DNA from: an uncultured Bacteriovorax sp.
Lineage (GTDB): Bacteria; Bdellovibrionota; Bacteriovoracia; Bacteriovoracales; Bacteriovoracaceae
Length of the DNA stretch: 64,000 nt
Direction of reading: 5' to 3'
Assembly (NCBI GenBank): GCA_946480715.1
Contig: CAMLKK010000009.1
Location: forward strand, 1 to 64,000
Part shown: piece by piece, positions 1-8,256 of the stretch
Layout of the letters: every line of letters starts with the position of its first letter
How positions within the stretch are numbered: the first letter of the stretch is position 1
Notes under the pieces: generated by a model
What the model saw: the letters and a program-made list of their open reading frames with translations, nothing else
What the model was told of the DNA's origin: nothing
The model's database searches: none
Made by a program: the position numbers and the translations under genes

Positions 1-17
1 TGAGGCTGGTCTTTATT

Positions 18-40
18 GGCCGTCTAAACTTTTGACGGCC
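18..40. terminator. weak terminator-like hairpin
   Basis: A 7-bp inverted repeat (GGCCGTC / GACGGCC) encloses a 9-base loop. No clean T-run follows on either strand, so this may be the end of a gene lying left of the window or just a palindrome. Confidence 0.3.
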
Positions 41-79
41 CTGTAAATACTTCTCTTTCGTAAAATGGCCTTATTTGCT

Positions 80-123
80 CATGGTATTCTACTCAATATC
101 TATTAATTGAAGAGGATACCATG
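80..123 (+). promoter_or_regulatory. leader inverted repeat covering a start codon
   Basis: CATGGTAT at 80-87 is the exact reverse complement of ATACCATG at 116-123, which contains the ATG of the following gene; the likely Shine-Dalgarno (GAGGA) sits just inside the right arm. If the transcript includes position 80, the fold would hide the start codon. The arm is only 8 bp with a 28-base loop, so it may be chance. Confidence 0.3.
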
Positions 124-618
124 AAGCAAATTTTTACTTTATTGACGGTTCTTTTTAGCCTGAATGCATTTGCCTACGGTGATCCCATTTGTAAAATTTC
201 AACTGAAGATGCCGGCGGTTTCTACGATAATTACCCAGGGAATGTTAAAATCATTTCTAAAAACGTTCTTGATAAAGTTGAATCAAACGGCGACCCCGTA
301 AAAAATTTCAAGATCTCTGAGCATGATGCTGTTTCATGCGAGTCTTGTATTATCACAACTAAAAGTTCAATGATCACGGCGATGACAGTTTATGTCTGTA
401 TGGAAGCAAGAGTTGAGATGTGCGATCGTCTTCTCAATCAGCCACAAGATTTAAGATGTTCTTCAGAAACGACGGCCCTGCAGAAAAAACAATGCAAAAA
501 TTGGAATGAGAGAAATGATCGTTTTAATAAATTGCTTGCTCAGGCCGATTTGCAGGATACTGCGAATGGGAAATGTAAATTAATTCAGAAATTATACGAC
601 AAAGAACATTCAAAATAA
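121..618 (+). CDS. small secreted Cys-containing protein, unknown function
   Basis: 165 residues. The N-terminus (about residues 1-18, MKQIFTLLTVLFSLNAFA) is a classical Sec signal peptide with an AxA-like cleavage site, so the mature protein should be exported. The mature part is rich in Cys, including a CESC pair near residue 75 and several more toward the C-terminus, which suggests disulfides in the periplasm or outside the cell. I recognise no family. An AGAGGA ribosome site lies just upstream of the ATG. It converges on the next gene across a strong hairpin at 619-644. Confidence 0.75.
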   Translation: MKQIFTLLTVLFSLNAFAYGDPICKISTEDAGGFYDNYPGNVKIISKNVLDKVESNGDPVKNFKISEHDAVSCESCIITTKSSMITAMTVYVCMEARVEMCDRLLNQPQDLRCSSETTALQKKQCKNWNERNDRFNKLLAQADLQDTANGKCKLIQKLYDKEHSK

Positions 619-650
619 GCACCATCTCTTTGACGAGATGGCGCTATTTA
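619..650. terminator. bidirectional terminator hairpin
   Basis: CCATCTC (622-628) pairs with GAGATGG (635-641), extended by GC/GC across an A-C mismatch, loop TTTGAC. A/T-rich sequence follows on both sides. It lies exactly between two convergent genes and would end both. Confidence 0.6.
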
Positions 651-656
651 AATCTA

Positions 657-1067
657 TTATTTATTGATTCCAACAAAGTCTAGATTAACAAGTTCAATTT
701 CACCTTCGAATGAAGTGTGAATTGTTACTGTTTCAGAAGGTTGTTTTAAACAACGAACTCGTTGTGATTTTTCATTGTGAATATTAAGCGCGCTGAAATA
801 AAGAACGCCTTTTCCATCAACTACTTCAAGTTTGCTCGAGTATCCACCCAAACGATCAAGACATCCGTGTAGTCCAACATTGATAACTACTTTCGATCCA
901 ACGGCCATACATGAAAATCCATTTGGATTGTAAGGACAAATTTCACTTACTGAAACGATTGTTCCTTTAGCAGCAGAAAGACTAAGGTCGCCTTTAACTA
1001 AATTAGTTCCAGTTTCAGCGAATGCAGTAGCAGAAAAAAGAGCAAGTAAAGTGATTAAAGCTTTCAT
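657..1067 (-). CDS. small secreted protein, unknown function
   Basis: 136 residues with a clear signal peptide (residues 1-17, ending in ATAFA). The mature chain is predicted mostly beta and holds four Cys, which fits an exported disulfide-bonded fold. A good AGGAG ribosome site lies 5 bases upstream of the ATG. It is transcribed toward the preceding gene and away from the LysR-type regulator at 1152, whose 5' region it shares (1068-1151), so that regulator could control it. I do not recognise a family. Confidence 0.75.
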   Translation of the reverse strand: MKALITLLALFSATAFAETGTNLVKGDLSLSAAKGTIVSVSEICPYNPNGFSCMAVGSKVVINVGLHGCLDRLGGYSSKLEVVDGKGVLYFSALNIHNEKSQRVRCLKQPSETVTIHTSFEGEIELVNLDFVGINK

Positions 1068-1151
1068 GGATACTCCTGATTGGTTTGATGGGAGGGAAAA
1101 TAGTTCAAGGCCACTTTAAAATCAATATAAATATGTTTAAGATTATCTTTA

Positions 1152-2057
1152 ATGGCATTAAATAATCTCGATCTTAATAAATTGAAGTGTTTTCAAGCGG
1201 TAGCAGAAAAAGGAACTCTTTTAGAAGGGGCAAAACACCTCAACCTCACAGCATCCGCTGTTTATCAATCAATAAAGAAATTAGAAGCAGATATGCAGAC
1301 GAATCTTTTTTTCCGCTCAGGGAAGAAATATATTTTGACAGAAGAAGGAATGAATCTTCAGCAGCTCTTCGAGCGTTTCTTATGGGATATTTCAGAATTC
1401 CAGGACAAGTCACTGTTGTCTGGTGAAAGTTTTGAAGGCGAAATCAGAGTGGGGTTGCCTCTCAATTTTTCGAAGTCGATTTTTATTCCGATCTTAAAAA
1501 GTTTTCAGCAAGAATATCCCAATGTGCGCTTTCATCTTACAATCGCAGAGACCCGAAGACTCGTTGATCTCATTCTAAATTTCGATATGGATTTTGCCAT
1601 AACCGATGATGCCATTCCACACGAGGCCCTGAGCAAACTTGCCAAACGTGAAGTGTTTCAAGAAGAACTTGTGATGGTTTGTTCAAATGCATTTTATAAA
1701 GAGCATTCTAAGGCCATGAGTTCGATCACGACGCTAAAAGAGCTTCCGCATTTGGATTATTCGCGCAATCTTCCACTCGTGCAACGTTGGTATAAGCAGC
1801 ATTACAAACGACAAGTTAAAATCTCGCATTTCAACACCATTGATAACGTTGAGACGATGCTGGCCGCTTTAAGAGCGGGTTTAGGACTTGCCGTTATTCC
1901 CGAGAGCCTTCTCGATCAACAGCTTCTCAAAGAGCTTAAAATCGTCTCTAGCGATCATGGAATTCTTCATAATCAGCTCTATCTTGTCCAAGAGCAAAAC
2001 TACGTCAATAACCGCTTGCTAAAAAAATTCCTTCAGTACATGGAAGAAAAAATTTAG
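1152..2057 (+). CDS. LysR-family transcriptional regulator
   Basis: 301 residues, normal for LysR regulators. An N-terminal winged helix-turn-helix spans about residues 7-65, with the conserved run LDLNKLKCFQAVAEKGTL and the recognition region TASAVYQSIKKLE. A periplasmic-binding-protein-like effector domain follows from about residue 93. The ATG has no obvious Shine-Dalgarno. It lies divergent from the secreted protein at 657-1067 and 47 bases upstream of a DJ-1/PfpI gene in the same direction. LysR proteins usually act on adjacent genes, so either neighbour is a candidate target; the effector cannot be told from sequence. Confidence 0.9.
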   Translation: MALNNLDLNKLKCFQAVAEKGTLLEGAKHLNLTASAVYQSIKKLEADMQTNLFFRSGKKYILTEEGMNLQQLFERFLWDISEFQDKSLLSGESFEGEIRVGLPLNFSKSIFIPILKSFQQEYPNVRFHLTIAETRRLVDLILNFDMDFAITDDAIPHEALSKLAKREVFQEELVMVCSNAFYKEHSKAMSSITTLKELPHLDYSRNLPLVQRWYKQHYKRQVKISHFNTIDNVETMLAALRAGLGLAVIPESLLDQQLLKELKIVSSDHGILHNQLYLVQEQNYVNNRLLKKFLQYMEEKI

Positions 2058-2104
2058 GCACATCCATTGCTCTGTTGTCCTTGGTAATCTTCAAGGAGAA
2101 ATTT

Positions 2105-2881
2105 ATGAAGCAGACAAAAAAAGTTCTTATTATCGTGACAAATGTAGCTGAATACCAAAAAAGCGGAGTTCGCACAGGGCTATGGCTCTCTGAGCTCACG
2201 CATTTTTATGACGTCCTGGAAAAATCAGGAATAAAAATGGACATCGCTTCGCCTCAAGGCGGTTTTGTGCCCCTTGATCCAGCGAGTTTAGTGCTGACAG
2301 AGGTTGCAGGAAACATGGGGTATCAAAATGCTATTGCTAAACGATATGAAGATCGAAAATTTATGGATCTTTTAAGCGACACCATAGAATTGACAGAAGA
2401 AATTAGTGCTGAAGACTATGATGCCATTTATCTCTCGGGCGGGCACGGAACGATGTTTGATTTTAAAGACAATGAAGTTTTACAAAACCTGATCGTTGAA
2501 TTTTATGAATCAGGAAAAATTGTATCTGGTGTTTGCCATGGACCTTGCGCGCTTCTTGATGCCAAACTTTCCGATGGTAATTATCTGGTGATGGGAAAAA
2601 AATTAACGGCATTTTCTTGGCGAGAAGAAGAAATAGCAAAACGAGAAAAAGCTGTTCCCTATAATTTAGAAGACGAACTGAAAAAAAGAGGTGCACAATA
2701 TACTAAAGCCATACTTCCGCAAACCGCTCATGTGGTTGAAGACGATCACCTCATCACAGGTGAAAACCCTGCGAGTGCAATTGGAGTAGGAGAAGCTGTT
2801 GTTAAAAAACTGGAGAAAATGATGATGCCTCCTAAAAAGGCCCATCAAGATAAATTTCATGGAGATCATTCGCGTGCTTAA
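2105..2881 (+). CDS. DJ-1/PfpI (Hsp31-like) family protein
   Basis: 258 residues from the ATG at 2105, chosen because AAGGAG lies 6-7 bases upstream; an in-frame start at 2075 would add ten residues without a ribosome site. It belongs to the type-1 glutamine-amidotransferase-like superfamily: LSGGHGTMFDF forms the strand-loop before the active site and SGVCHGPCALL is the nucleophile elbow with the catalytic Cys. Hsp31-like relatives are glyoxalase III, deglycase or chaperone proteins; which activity applies here cannot be read directly. It overlaps the next gene by 23 bases, suggesting co-translation. Confidence 0.85.
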   Translation: MKQTKKVLIIVTNVAEYQKSGVRTGLWLSELTHFYDVLEKSGIKMDIASPQGGFVPLDPASLVLTEVAGNMGYQNAIAKRYEDRKFMDLLSDTIELTEEISAEDYDAIYLSGGHGTMFDFKDNEVLQNLIVEFYESGKIVSGVCHGPCALLDAKLSDGNYLVMGKKLTAFSWREEEIAKREKAVPYNLEDELKKRGAQYTKAILPQTAHVVEDDHLITGENPASAIGVGEAVVKKLEKMMMPPKKAHQDKFHGDHSRA

Positions 2882-3599
2882 AATTTTCTTTTTGCTTCTT
2901 GTGATGCCTTTAATCGCCCAAGCGGAATCAGATACCTTCATTCAGTTTGAAGGATCATTAGTCTATCAAACCCGCAACGACCAACGAATTCCCGGAGTAG
3001 GTGGAACTCAATTTGATCTAAGTGATTTTGATCAAGGTGCTTTTGAAGCTGTCAGATTATATGTCGGAAAGATTTTTAATAATCGTCATGAGGTGCGTGC
3101 GTTGTATGCACCTCTTGAGATTGATATTCAAGCAACGCTAAACGGACCAGTTGCCTTTAATGGAAAAACATTTTCTCCCGGTGCTGCTGATGCCTTTTAC
3201 AAATTTAATTCCTATCGCCTCACGTATGCTTACCACTTTGATCCTGTTCAGGATTGGCAGTTGGCCTTTGGTGGATCAGCAAAAATTCGCGAAGCCGAAG
3301 TAAGACTAAAACAAGGTGGATTGATTTCCAGTAAAAAGAATACGGGATTTGTTCCGCTACTTAATTTCCAGGCCCTGCGCCCGTTGGGAGAAAATTGGAA
3401 TTTCCGTTTTGACTTAGATGGATTGGCCGCACCTCAGGGGCGTGCGTTCGATGCCGCTCTTTTTATAGAATATAAAGTTCAAAAGCATTATTCTGTTTTG
3501 GCCGGATATAGAATGGTGGAGGGTGGAGCCGACAACGATGAGGTTTATAACTTTGCCTGGCTCCACTATGCTACAGTTGGGTTACGCGGTGATTTTTAA
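2859..3599 (+). CDS. probable outer-membrane beta-barrel protein
   Basis: 246 residues. A signal peptide covers about residues 1-22 (LKIFFLLLVMPLIAQA). The mature chain alternates polar and aromatic residues in strands typical of 8- to 12-stranded barrels, for example YSVLAGYRMVEGG and a C-terminal aromatic end (VGLRGDF) of the kind recognised by the BAM machinery. The start overlaps the DJ-1-family gene by 23 bases. A GTG at 2874 is an alternative start and would still leave a usable signal peptide. The stop abuts the stop of the convergent chemoreceptor. Specific function unknown. Confidence 0.7.
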   Translation: MEIIRVLKIFFLLLVMPLIAQAESDTFIQFEGSLVYQTRNDQRIPGVGGTQFDLSDFDQGAFEAVRLYVGKIFNNRHEVRALYAPLEIDIQATLNGPVAFNGKTFSPGAADAFYKFNSYRLTYAYHFDPVQDWQLAFGGSAKIREAEVRLKQGGLISSKKNTGFVPLLNFQALRPLGENWNFRFDLDGLAAPQGRAFDAALFIEYKVQKHYSVLAGYRMVEGGADNDEVYNFAWLHYATVGLRGDF

Positions 3600-5609
3600 T
3601 CAAGCCGCATACTTATTATTTTTTTCATGATGATGTTTTGCGTACTGGCTATCAACACCTAAGATGTGAGAGAGCAGCCAATTTTGAACAAAACGGATGA
3701 ACTTACGATTATCAAATTCTGGCGTTCCAAAGATTGCTTTGTATTCCCGCAATTGCGCAAGCAGGGCTTCGTGAATGCGTTTATGAGAAGTGTAGTCCGG
3801 ATAATCGATTCTCTTTAAAAAAGCTTCTTCGTTGGCAAAGTGCATGACCGCAATTTTAAATAGGGCTTCAATTCCTTTAGCGACTTCGCTTTCGCGTTTT
3901 TCATTCACTGCTTTTATGAGAATGTTAATACCATCAACAATTTGTTGATGCTCATGATCCATTTCTTCGATGTTAAGAGCGAATTTAGAACTCCATTGCA
4001 AGGTCACTAAGTTTGATTTTTGAGTATCCTGTTTCTTGTTCATGATGAATTCCATCATGTCCGAAATTGTAGTGACGAGTTGCTTGTTTTCAGTGTCTAC
4101 GAGAGTTGCTGCTTGCTGGGCCTGCTGGCCGAGAAGAGCGTTCTGTTGAACACATTCAATGAGCCCATCCATCGTTTTATACATTTGATTGAATCCTGCT
4201 TTCTGTCGGGCAGAAGAAGCCATGATGGCCTCAACGTTTTTATTCAAGTTATGACTTTCATCAGAAATACGATCGAACAGAGTTGAGCACAATTTAACTT
4301 GCTCGTCAGCGGCTGAAATATTTTGGCGCATGTTTGATGAAGCAGCATTGATAGAACGATTCGTTTCCAGAATAATTTTTTCTACCGCCATTTTGTTTTC
4401 TTCGACAATCTTGGTAATTTCTGATGCTGCAACTTGAGTCATAGTCGCAAGTTTTCCAACTTCTTCCGCAACAACTGCGAAACCCTTTCCCTGATCTCCA
4501 GCTCTGGCGGCTTCGACAGATGCATTGAAAGAGAGCAGTTTAGTTTGGAAAACAATATCGTTTATGACGGCAGTTTTAACTCCAATCTCTTGAACCATGT
4601 TTGCAATCTTTTGCTGATCTTTCTGATTATTCTGAAACGTGTCCATTAAATGAGAATTGCCTGATTGAATTGAATCGAAGGAGCTGTTTAAATTTTTAAT
4701 TGTCTGAGTACCATTTTCAGCAATTCGTACGAATTCCTGAGTTTTCTTTTGAACACCGGTAGCATTGTCCTCGTTTTCAAGCGCCATATCTGAAACATTT
4801 TTTATGACTTTTTGAGCTTGATCTAATCCTTCATGCTGTTCTCTAACTCCTTCAGAAATAAAATGAGCTGTATTTGAAATTTGGTCAGATGATGCATTTA
4901 ATGATTCGACTCGTGAACTGAGCGAGTTCACAATCTTCAACAAAGGAGTGTTTAAAAAATATTTGATGCAAACAAAGATGATAAGTGAAATAACAATGAA
5001 AAAAAGAGTACAGGAGACAATTGTGCTTTTTAGGTCATCATGCAAAGTTTGTTCGACATCTTGAATATAAATTCCTGTTCCTATGATCCATTTCCAAGGT
5101 TTAAAAGATTTCACGAAAGATTTTTTAGGAACAAGTTCGTTCTTATCTTTTTTTGAATGCCAAATATAATCAACGAAACCCGCTCCTGAAGAATTCGCCA
5201 CCGCCACAAATTCCATGAATATTTTTTTTCCATTATTATCAGTAAAGTCAGACAGGTCTCTTCCAAGCATTTCTTTTTTCGGATGAGCGAGCATCATTGG
5301 TTGAAAATTATTCACCCACAAATATTCACTACCATCTTCACCATAGTGCATACTGCTTATAACTTCTAAAGCTTCTTCTTGCGCTTCTTTCTCAGACATT
5401 TTTCCATCTTTATATTCCTGATAATGATGTTCCGTAATGCTGTAGGCACTATCAATAATGGCCTTTAGATTTTGCTCTTTTTCAGACATGACGGCCTTCT
5501 TTTTGTTTTGATAACTCTGAAAGCCTAAAAATATTGAAAGCAACAGACAGGGAATTATGGCCAATGCCTGGACTTTAAAAAACATTGAAGTGCTAATTTT
5601 GCTTTTCAT
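3600..5609 (-). CDS. methyl-accepting chemotaxis protein with C-terminal hemerythrin domain
   Basis: 669 residues. Order: TM1 (about 12-27); periplasmic single-Cache domain (about 32-190; [27 protein letters not shown]); TM2 (about 197-216); cytoplasmic signalling bundle with hairpin tip [18 protein letters not shown]; then a complete hemerythrin domain (about 544-660). All diiron ligands are present: H554, H590, E594, H609, H613, H648 and D653. Hemerythrins bind O2 (sometimes NO) at the diiron site, and DcrH of Desulfovibrio is a known receptor-hemerythrin fusion. This one should couple a periplasmic ligand and cytoplasmic O2 to the Che pathway. There is no canonical HAMP segment after TM2. 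Confidence 0.93.
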   Translation of the reverse strand: MKSKISTSMFFKVQALAIIPCLLLSIFLGFQSYQNKKKAVMSEKEQNLKAIIDSAYSITEHHYQEYKDGKMSEKEAQEEALEVISSMHYGEDGSEYLWVNNFQPMMLAHPKKEMLGRDLSDFTDNNGKKIFMEFVAVANSSGAGFVDYIWHSKKDKNELVPKKSFVKSFKPWKWIIGTGIYIQDVEQTLHDDLKSTIVSCTLFFIVISLIIFVCIKYFLNTPLLKIVNSLSSRVESLNASSDQISNTAHFISEGVREQHEGLDQAQKVIKNVSDMALENEDNATGVQKKTQEFVRIAENGTQTIKNLNSSFDSIQSGNSHLMDTFQNNQKDQQKIANMVQEIGVKTAVINDIVFQTKLLSFNASVEAARAGDQGKGFAVVAEEVGKLATMTQVAASEITKIVEENKMAVEKIILETNRSINAASSNMRQNISAADEQVKLCSTLFDRISDESHNLNKNVEAIMASSARQKAGFNQMYKTMDGLIECVQQNALLGQQAQQAATLVDTENKQLVTTISDMMEFIMNKKQDTQKSNLVTLQWSSKFALNIEEMDHEHQQIVDGINILIKAVNEKRESEVAKGIEALFKIAVMHFANEEAFLKRIDYPDYTSHKRIHEALLAQLREYKAIFGTPEFDNRKFIRFVQNWLLSHILGVDSQYAKHHHEKNNKYAA

Positions 5610-5692
5610 TTAAACATCCCGGATGACTATTCGATCTCATTACTTATCGTTTAGGGCCGGGGTTTTCTTCTGATTAAAAATGATGATTGTGA

Positions 5693-6532
5693 TCAGCTAA
5701 GATTATTTAGGATCTGTCTGACTTTTTCTGCTTCTTCAGAGTTACCGTGCTTTTGGTAACCGTTGATGAGAATAGTACCTTTCATTAACATGATTTTTTT
5801 AACGGCTGCCTGATATTCATCAGAGAGAAATGTTTTACTAAGAAGATTGTTCATGGCCTTTAAACGCCACATATCCATAGCAAAATATTTGGTTGAGAGT
5901 TGATCTTCATGGCCGCCGTATTTTAGAATTAACGGATGTTCTATAAAGCCAATCTCATGTTGCGAAGAAATTTTTATCCATAGATCATAATCTTCGCAGA
6001 CAATAAAACTTTCATCGAAGCCATTAAGTTCATCGAAAAGCTTTCTTTCTATGAGCACAGAGGATGGGGCAATTAAACATTGCTCGAGGCATTTTTCAAA
6101 AATATATCCACCAGATTTCTTATGATGTTTTTTCTGATTAACTCTAACTCCATTTCTCATCCATGTTTCTTCACCATAGACGACTTTTAAATGTTGATGG
6201 GCCTTAAGAAATTCGATTTGATCTTGAAGTTTGTGCGGTAACCATTCATCGTCTGAATCGAGAAAGGCAAGCCATTGACCACGGGTTTTGGAAACTCCAA
6301 AGTTTCTTGCTGAGGCTACACCAGCATTTTCTTTTTGATGAAATTGGATCGATCCACTTTCGATCAAAGACTTTAAATGAATGGGCGTATCATCTGTCGA
6401 TCCATCATCAACCACGATCAGTTCGAAATTTTTGTATGATTGTTTGAGAACAGATTCAATCGCTCTCGCAACTAAGTGAGCGCGGTTAAAAGTAGGGATA
6501 ACGATACTTACAAAAAAGTTGGCCGGTTCCAT
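5693..6532 (-). CDS. family 2 glycosyltransferase
   Basis: 279 residues, a soluble GT-A fold transferase. The N-terminal signature VSIVIPTFNRAHLVARAIES is followed by VVDDGSTDDT (nucleotide binding), then LAFLDSDDEWLPHKL carrying the DxD-like metal and sugar-nucleotide motif, and VCEDYDLW (the ED motif with the candidate catalytic base). No membrane segment is visible. Such enzymes add sugars to lipopolysaccharide, capsule or protein. The start codon overlaps the stop of the upstream gene in a TAATG, so the two are translationally coupled. No other sugar genes are adjacent, so the acceptor is unknown. Confidence 0.9.
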   Translation of the reverse strand: MEPANFFVSIVIPTFNRAHLVARAIESVLKQSYKNFELIVVDDGSTDDTPIHLKSLIESGSIQFHQKENAGVASARNFGVSKTRGQWLAFLDSDDEWLPHKLQDQIEFLKAHQHLKVVYGEETWMRNGVRVNQKKHHKKSGGYIFEKCLEQCLIAPSSVLIERKLFDELNGFDESFIVCEDYDLWIKISSQHEIGFIEHPLILKYGGHEDQLSTKYFAMDMWRLKAMNNLLSKTFLSDEYQAAVKKIMLMKGTILINGYQKHGNSEEAEKVRQILNNLS

Positions 6533-6807
6533 TAAGGAATTTCGCGTGTGCAGCTCGCGCTATCGAATTTCTTAGGTTGAGCTTTTGTCACTTGAATCGT
6601 ACATGTCCACTTAGTGCTGTCACCTCGTTCTGAACATGTTTTTGTCTGATATTTTGTGTAGACAATAAAATCTTTGGAATTCCACTCTACACAACGAACT
6701 CCTGGAAGAGTGAGGTAGAGTTCGTAGGCCTCTTGTCCTTCGAGCATCTGAAATTCAGAAGCTTGAACAAACCCACAAGTCAGTAATGCTAAAATCAAAG
6801 TTTTCAT
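6532..6807 (-). CDS. small secreted protein coupled to a glycosyltransferase
   Basis: 91 residues. A short signal peptide (MKTLILALLTCGFVQA) precedes a mature domain of about 75 residues containing four Cys, consistent with disulfides. No recognised family. Its stop overlaps the ATG of the family 2 glycosyltransferase (TAATG), so the two are expressed together, although an exported peptide and a cytoplasmic transferase have no obvious joint task. Confidence 0.7.
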   Translation of the reverse strand: MKTLILALLTCGFVQASEFQMLEGQEAYELYLTLPGVRCVEWNSKDFIVYTKYQTKTCSERGDSTKWTCTIQVTKAQPKKFDSASCTREIP

Positions 6808-6864
6808 AAGGCTGTTATACCTGATTTCCGCTCCCTGATGTTAAATCACTATATTTTTTACTCA

Positions 6865-6892
6865 TCAGAGGTCACAAAAATGCCCCCTCTGA
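6865..6892 (+). promoter_or_regulatory. hairpin in the leader of the DUF411 gene
   Basis: TCAGAGG at 6865-6871 is complementary to CCTCTGA at 6886-6892 (14-base loop), ending 23 bases before the ATG at 6916. It could be an operator or an mRNA hairpin; 7 bp is weak evidence. Confidence 0.3.
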
Positions 6893-6915
6893 CGTATTCC
6901 CAGCAAGGAGACCTT

Positions 6916-7314
6916 ATGAGATACGTTCAAATTCTGGTTTTTTGTTTGATGTCTATGATCGCTAACGTTCAGGCAAAAACGACTGACATCACTGTTTACG
7001 CTTCTAAAACATGTGGATGCTGCCATCAATGGGTGAAACACCTGGAGAGCAATGGTTTCGCTGTTAAAACGGAACTCTTGGATGACGTTTCGGCCATAAA
7101 AACAAAATACAAAATCCCTCCGCAAATGCAGTCTTGTCACACGGCCGTGGTGAATGGATATCTAGTAGAAGGACACGTTCCAGCTGCAAATATTAAAAAG
7201 ATGATTTCAACCAAACCTAAGACTCGTGGTATCGCTGTTCCCGGAATGCCTATCGGTTCACCAGGAATGGAGCAAGGTAATTATAAAGAACCTTACAGTG
7301 TAATAAATTTTTAA
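6916..7314 (+). CDS. DUF411 periplasmic metal-binding protein
   Basis: 132 residues from the ATG at 6916, selected because AAGGAG sits 6 bases upstream and a signal peptide (about residues 1-20, ending NVQA) follows at once. The mature chain shows the DUF411 hallmarks: ITVYASKTCGCCHQWVKHL with the CGCC pair in a thioredoxin-like strand-helix, then PPQMQSCHTAVV, VEGHVPA and RGIAVPGMPIGSPGME. DUF411 proteins are found near copper and other metal resistance genes and are thought to bind metal through these Cys/His/Met residues. No copper pump is nearby here. Confidence 0.88.
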   Translation: MRYVQILVFCLMSMIANVQAKTTDITVYASKTCGCCHQWVKHLESNGFAVKTELLDDVSAIKTKYKIPPQMQSCHTAVVNGYLVEGHVPAANIKKMISTKPKTRGIAVPGMPIGSPGMEQGNYKEPYSVINF

Positions 7315-7365
7315 ATTCTCTCTTTCATGGTTGCGACACCAAATGTGTGATGGCACCATTGAGGA

Positions 7366-8103
7366 ATGAAAATTTATACAGAAACATCAGGTAACGGATC
7401 CACAGCACTTCTTTTTGTTCATGGTTGGCAAGGCAACCACTCTTGGTGGGATGCTCAACGTGATTTTTTTTCAAAAGATTATCAAGTCGTCACTATGGAT
7501 TTGCCGGGGCATGGTCAATCAGAACATCTAAAAGAATATTCATCTGCCCTCTATGCCCAGGCGATCAAACAAGTTGCTGATGACATTAAAGCAGACAGCA
7601 TTATACTCATAGGTCACTCGATGTCTGGAGCTTATGTTCTCGAAGCGGCACCGCTTATCACTAAAGTTAAGAAGGTTGTTTCAGTCGACATGCTCATCGA
7701 TTTGGACCAAGTTTTTACTTTCGAGCAGGCAGAGCAATTTATGTTTCCGCCTTGCCGTCAAAATTATAAAGAAGCCGTTGAAACATTTTTATCGAATGAA
7801 CTATTTTCTCCACACTCACCGCCAGAAATTAAAAAACAAGTTCAACAAGCTCTGCTTTCAACTGATGTTGAACATGCTTTAAAAGTTCTGAGTCCACTTT
7901 ATAAAATGGATCTGCAGCAGACTGCGAGTAAAGTGACTGTTCCCGTGAGAGCGATTAATGCTGATCTCTATCCAACGAATGCAGACAACAATCGTAAATA
8001 CATCAAAGATTTTAAATTCGAGGTGATTACTCAATGTGGACATTATCCAATGTTGGAGCGACCTCTAGAATTTAATGAGGCCTTAAAGAAATTACTCAAA
8101 TAG
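7366..8103 (+). CDS. alpha/beta-hydrolase fold enzyme
   Basis: 245 residues, cytoplasmic. The oxyanion-side motif LFVHGWQGNHSWW, the strand VVTMDLPGHGQSE, the nucleophile elbow GHSMSG (Ser85) and the C-terminal QCGHYPMLERP (His226) form the expected Ser-Asp-His machinery of the family. Substrate cannot be inferred: esterase, lactonase and haloperoxidase-like members all share these motifs. A terminator at 8147-8168 ends the unit, so it is probably monocistronic. Confidence 0.85.
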   Translation: MKIYTETSGNGSTALLFVHGWQGNHSWWDAQRDFFSKDYQVVTMDLPGHGQSEHLKEYSSALYAQAIKQVADDIKADSIILIGHSMSGAYVLEAAPLITKVKKVVSVDMLIDLDQVFTFEQAEQFMFPPCRQNYKEAVETFLSNELFSPHSPPEIKKQVQQALLSTDVEHALKVLSPLYKMDLQQTASKVTVPVRAINADLYPTNADNNRKYIKDFKFEVITQCGHYPMLERPLEFNEALKKLLK

Positions 8104-8146
8104 CTGTCCCGACTTATTCAAAGTGGATTATTTTGTCTTGTGTAAG

Positions 8147-8168
8147 CTCATGAAAACATGGGTTTTTT
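8147..8168 (+). terminator. intrinsic terminator
   Basis: CTCATG pairs with CATGGG (one G-T wobble) around an AAAA loop and is followed directly by six Ts. It lies 44 bases after the alpha/beta-hydrolase gene. Confidence 0.6.
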
Positions 8169-8256
8169 CATTATAAATTCATTGAATCGTTGGTATTAAC
8201 CGAAATTGATTTACCGCAATTTTTATCAACTTTATTTAATCCTAAGGGGAATAATC

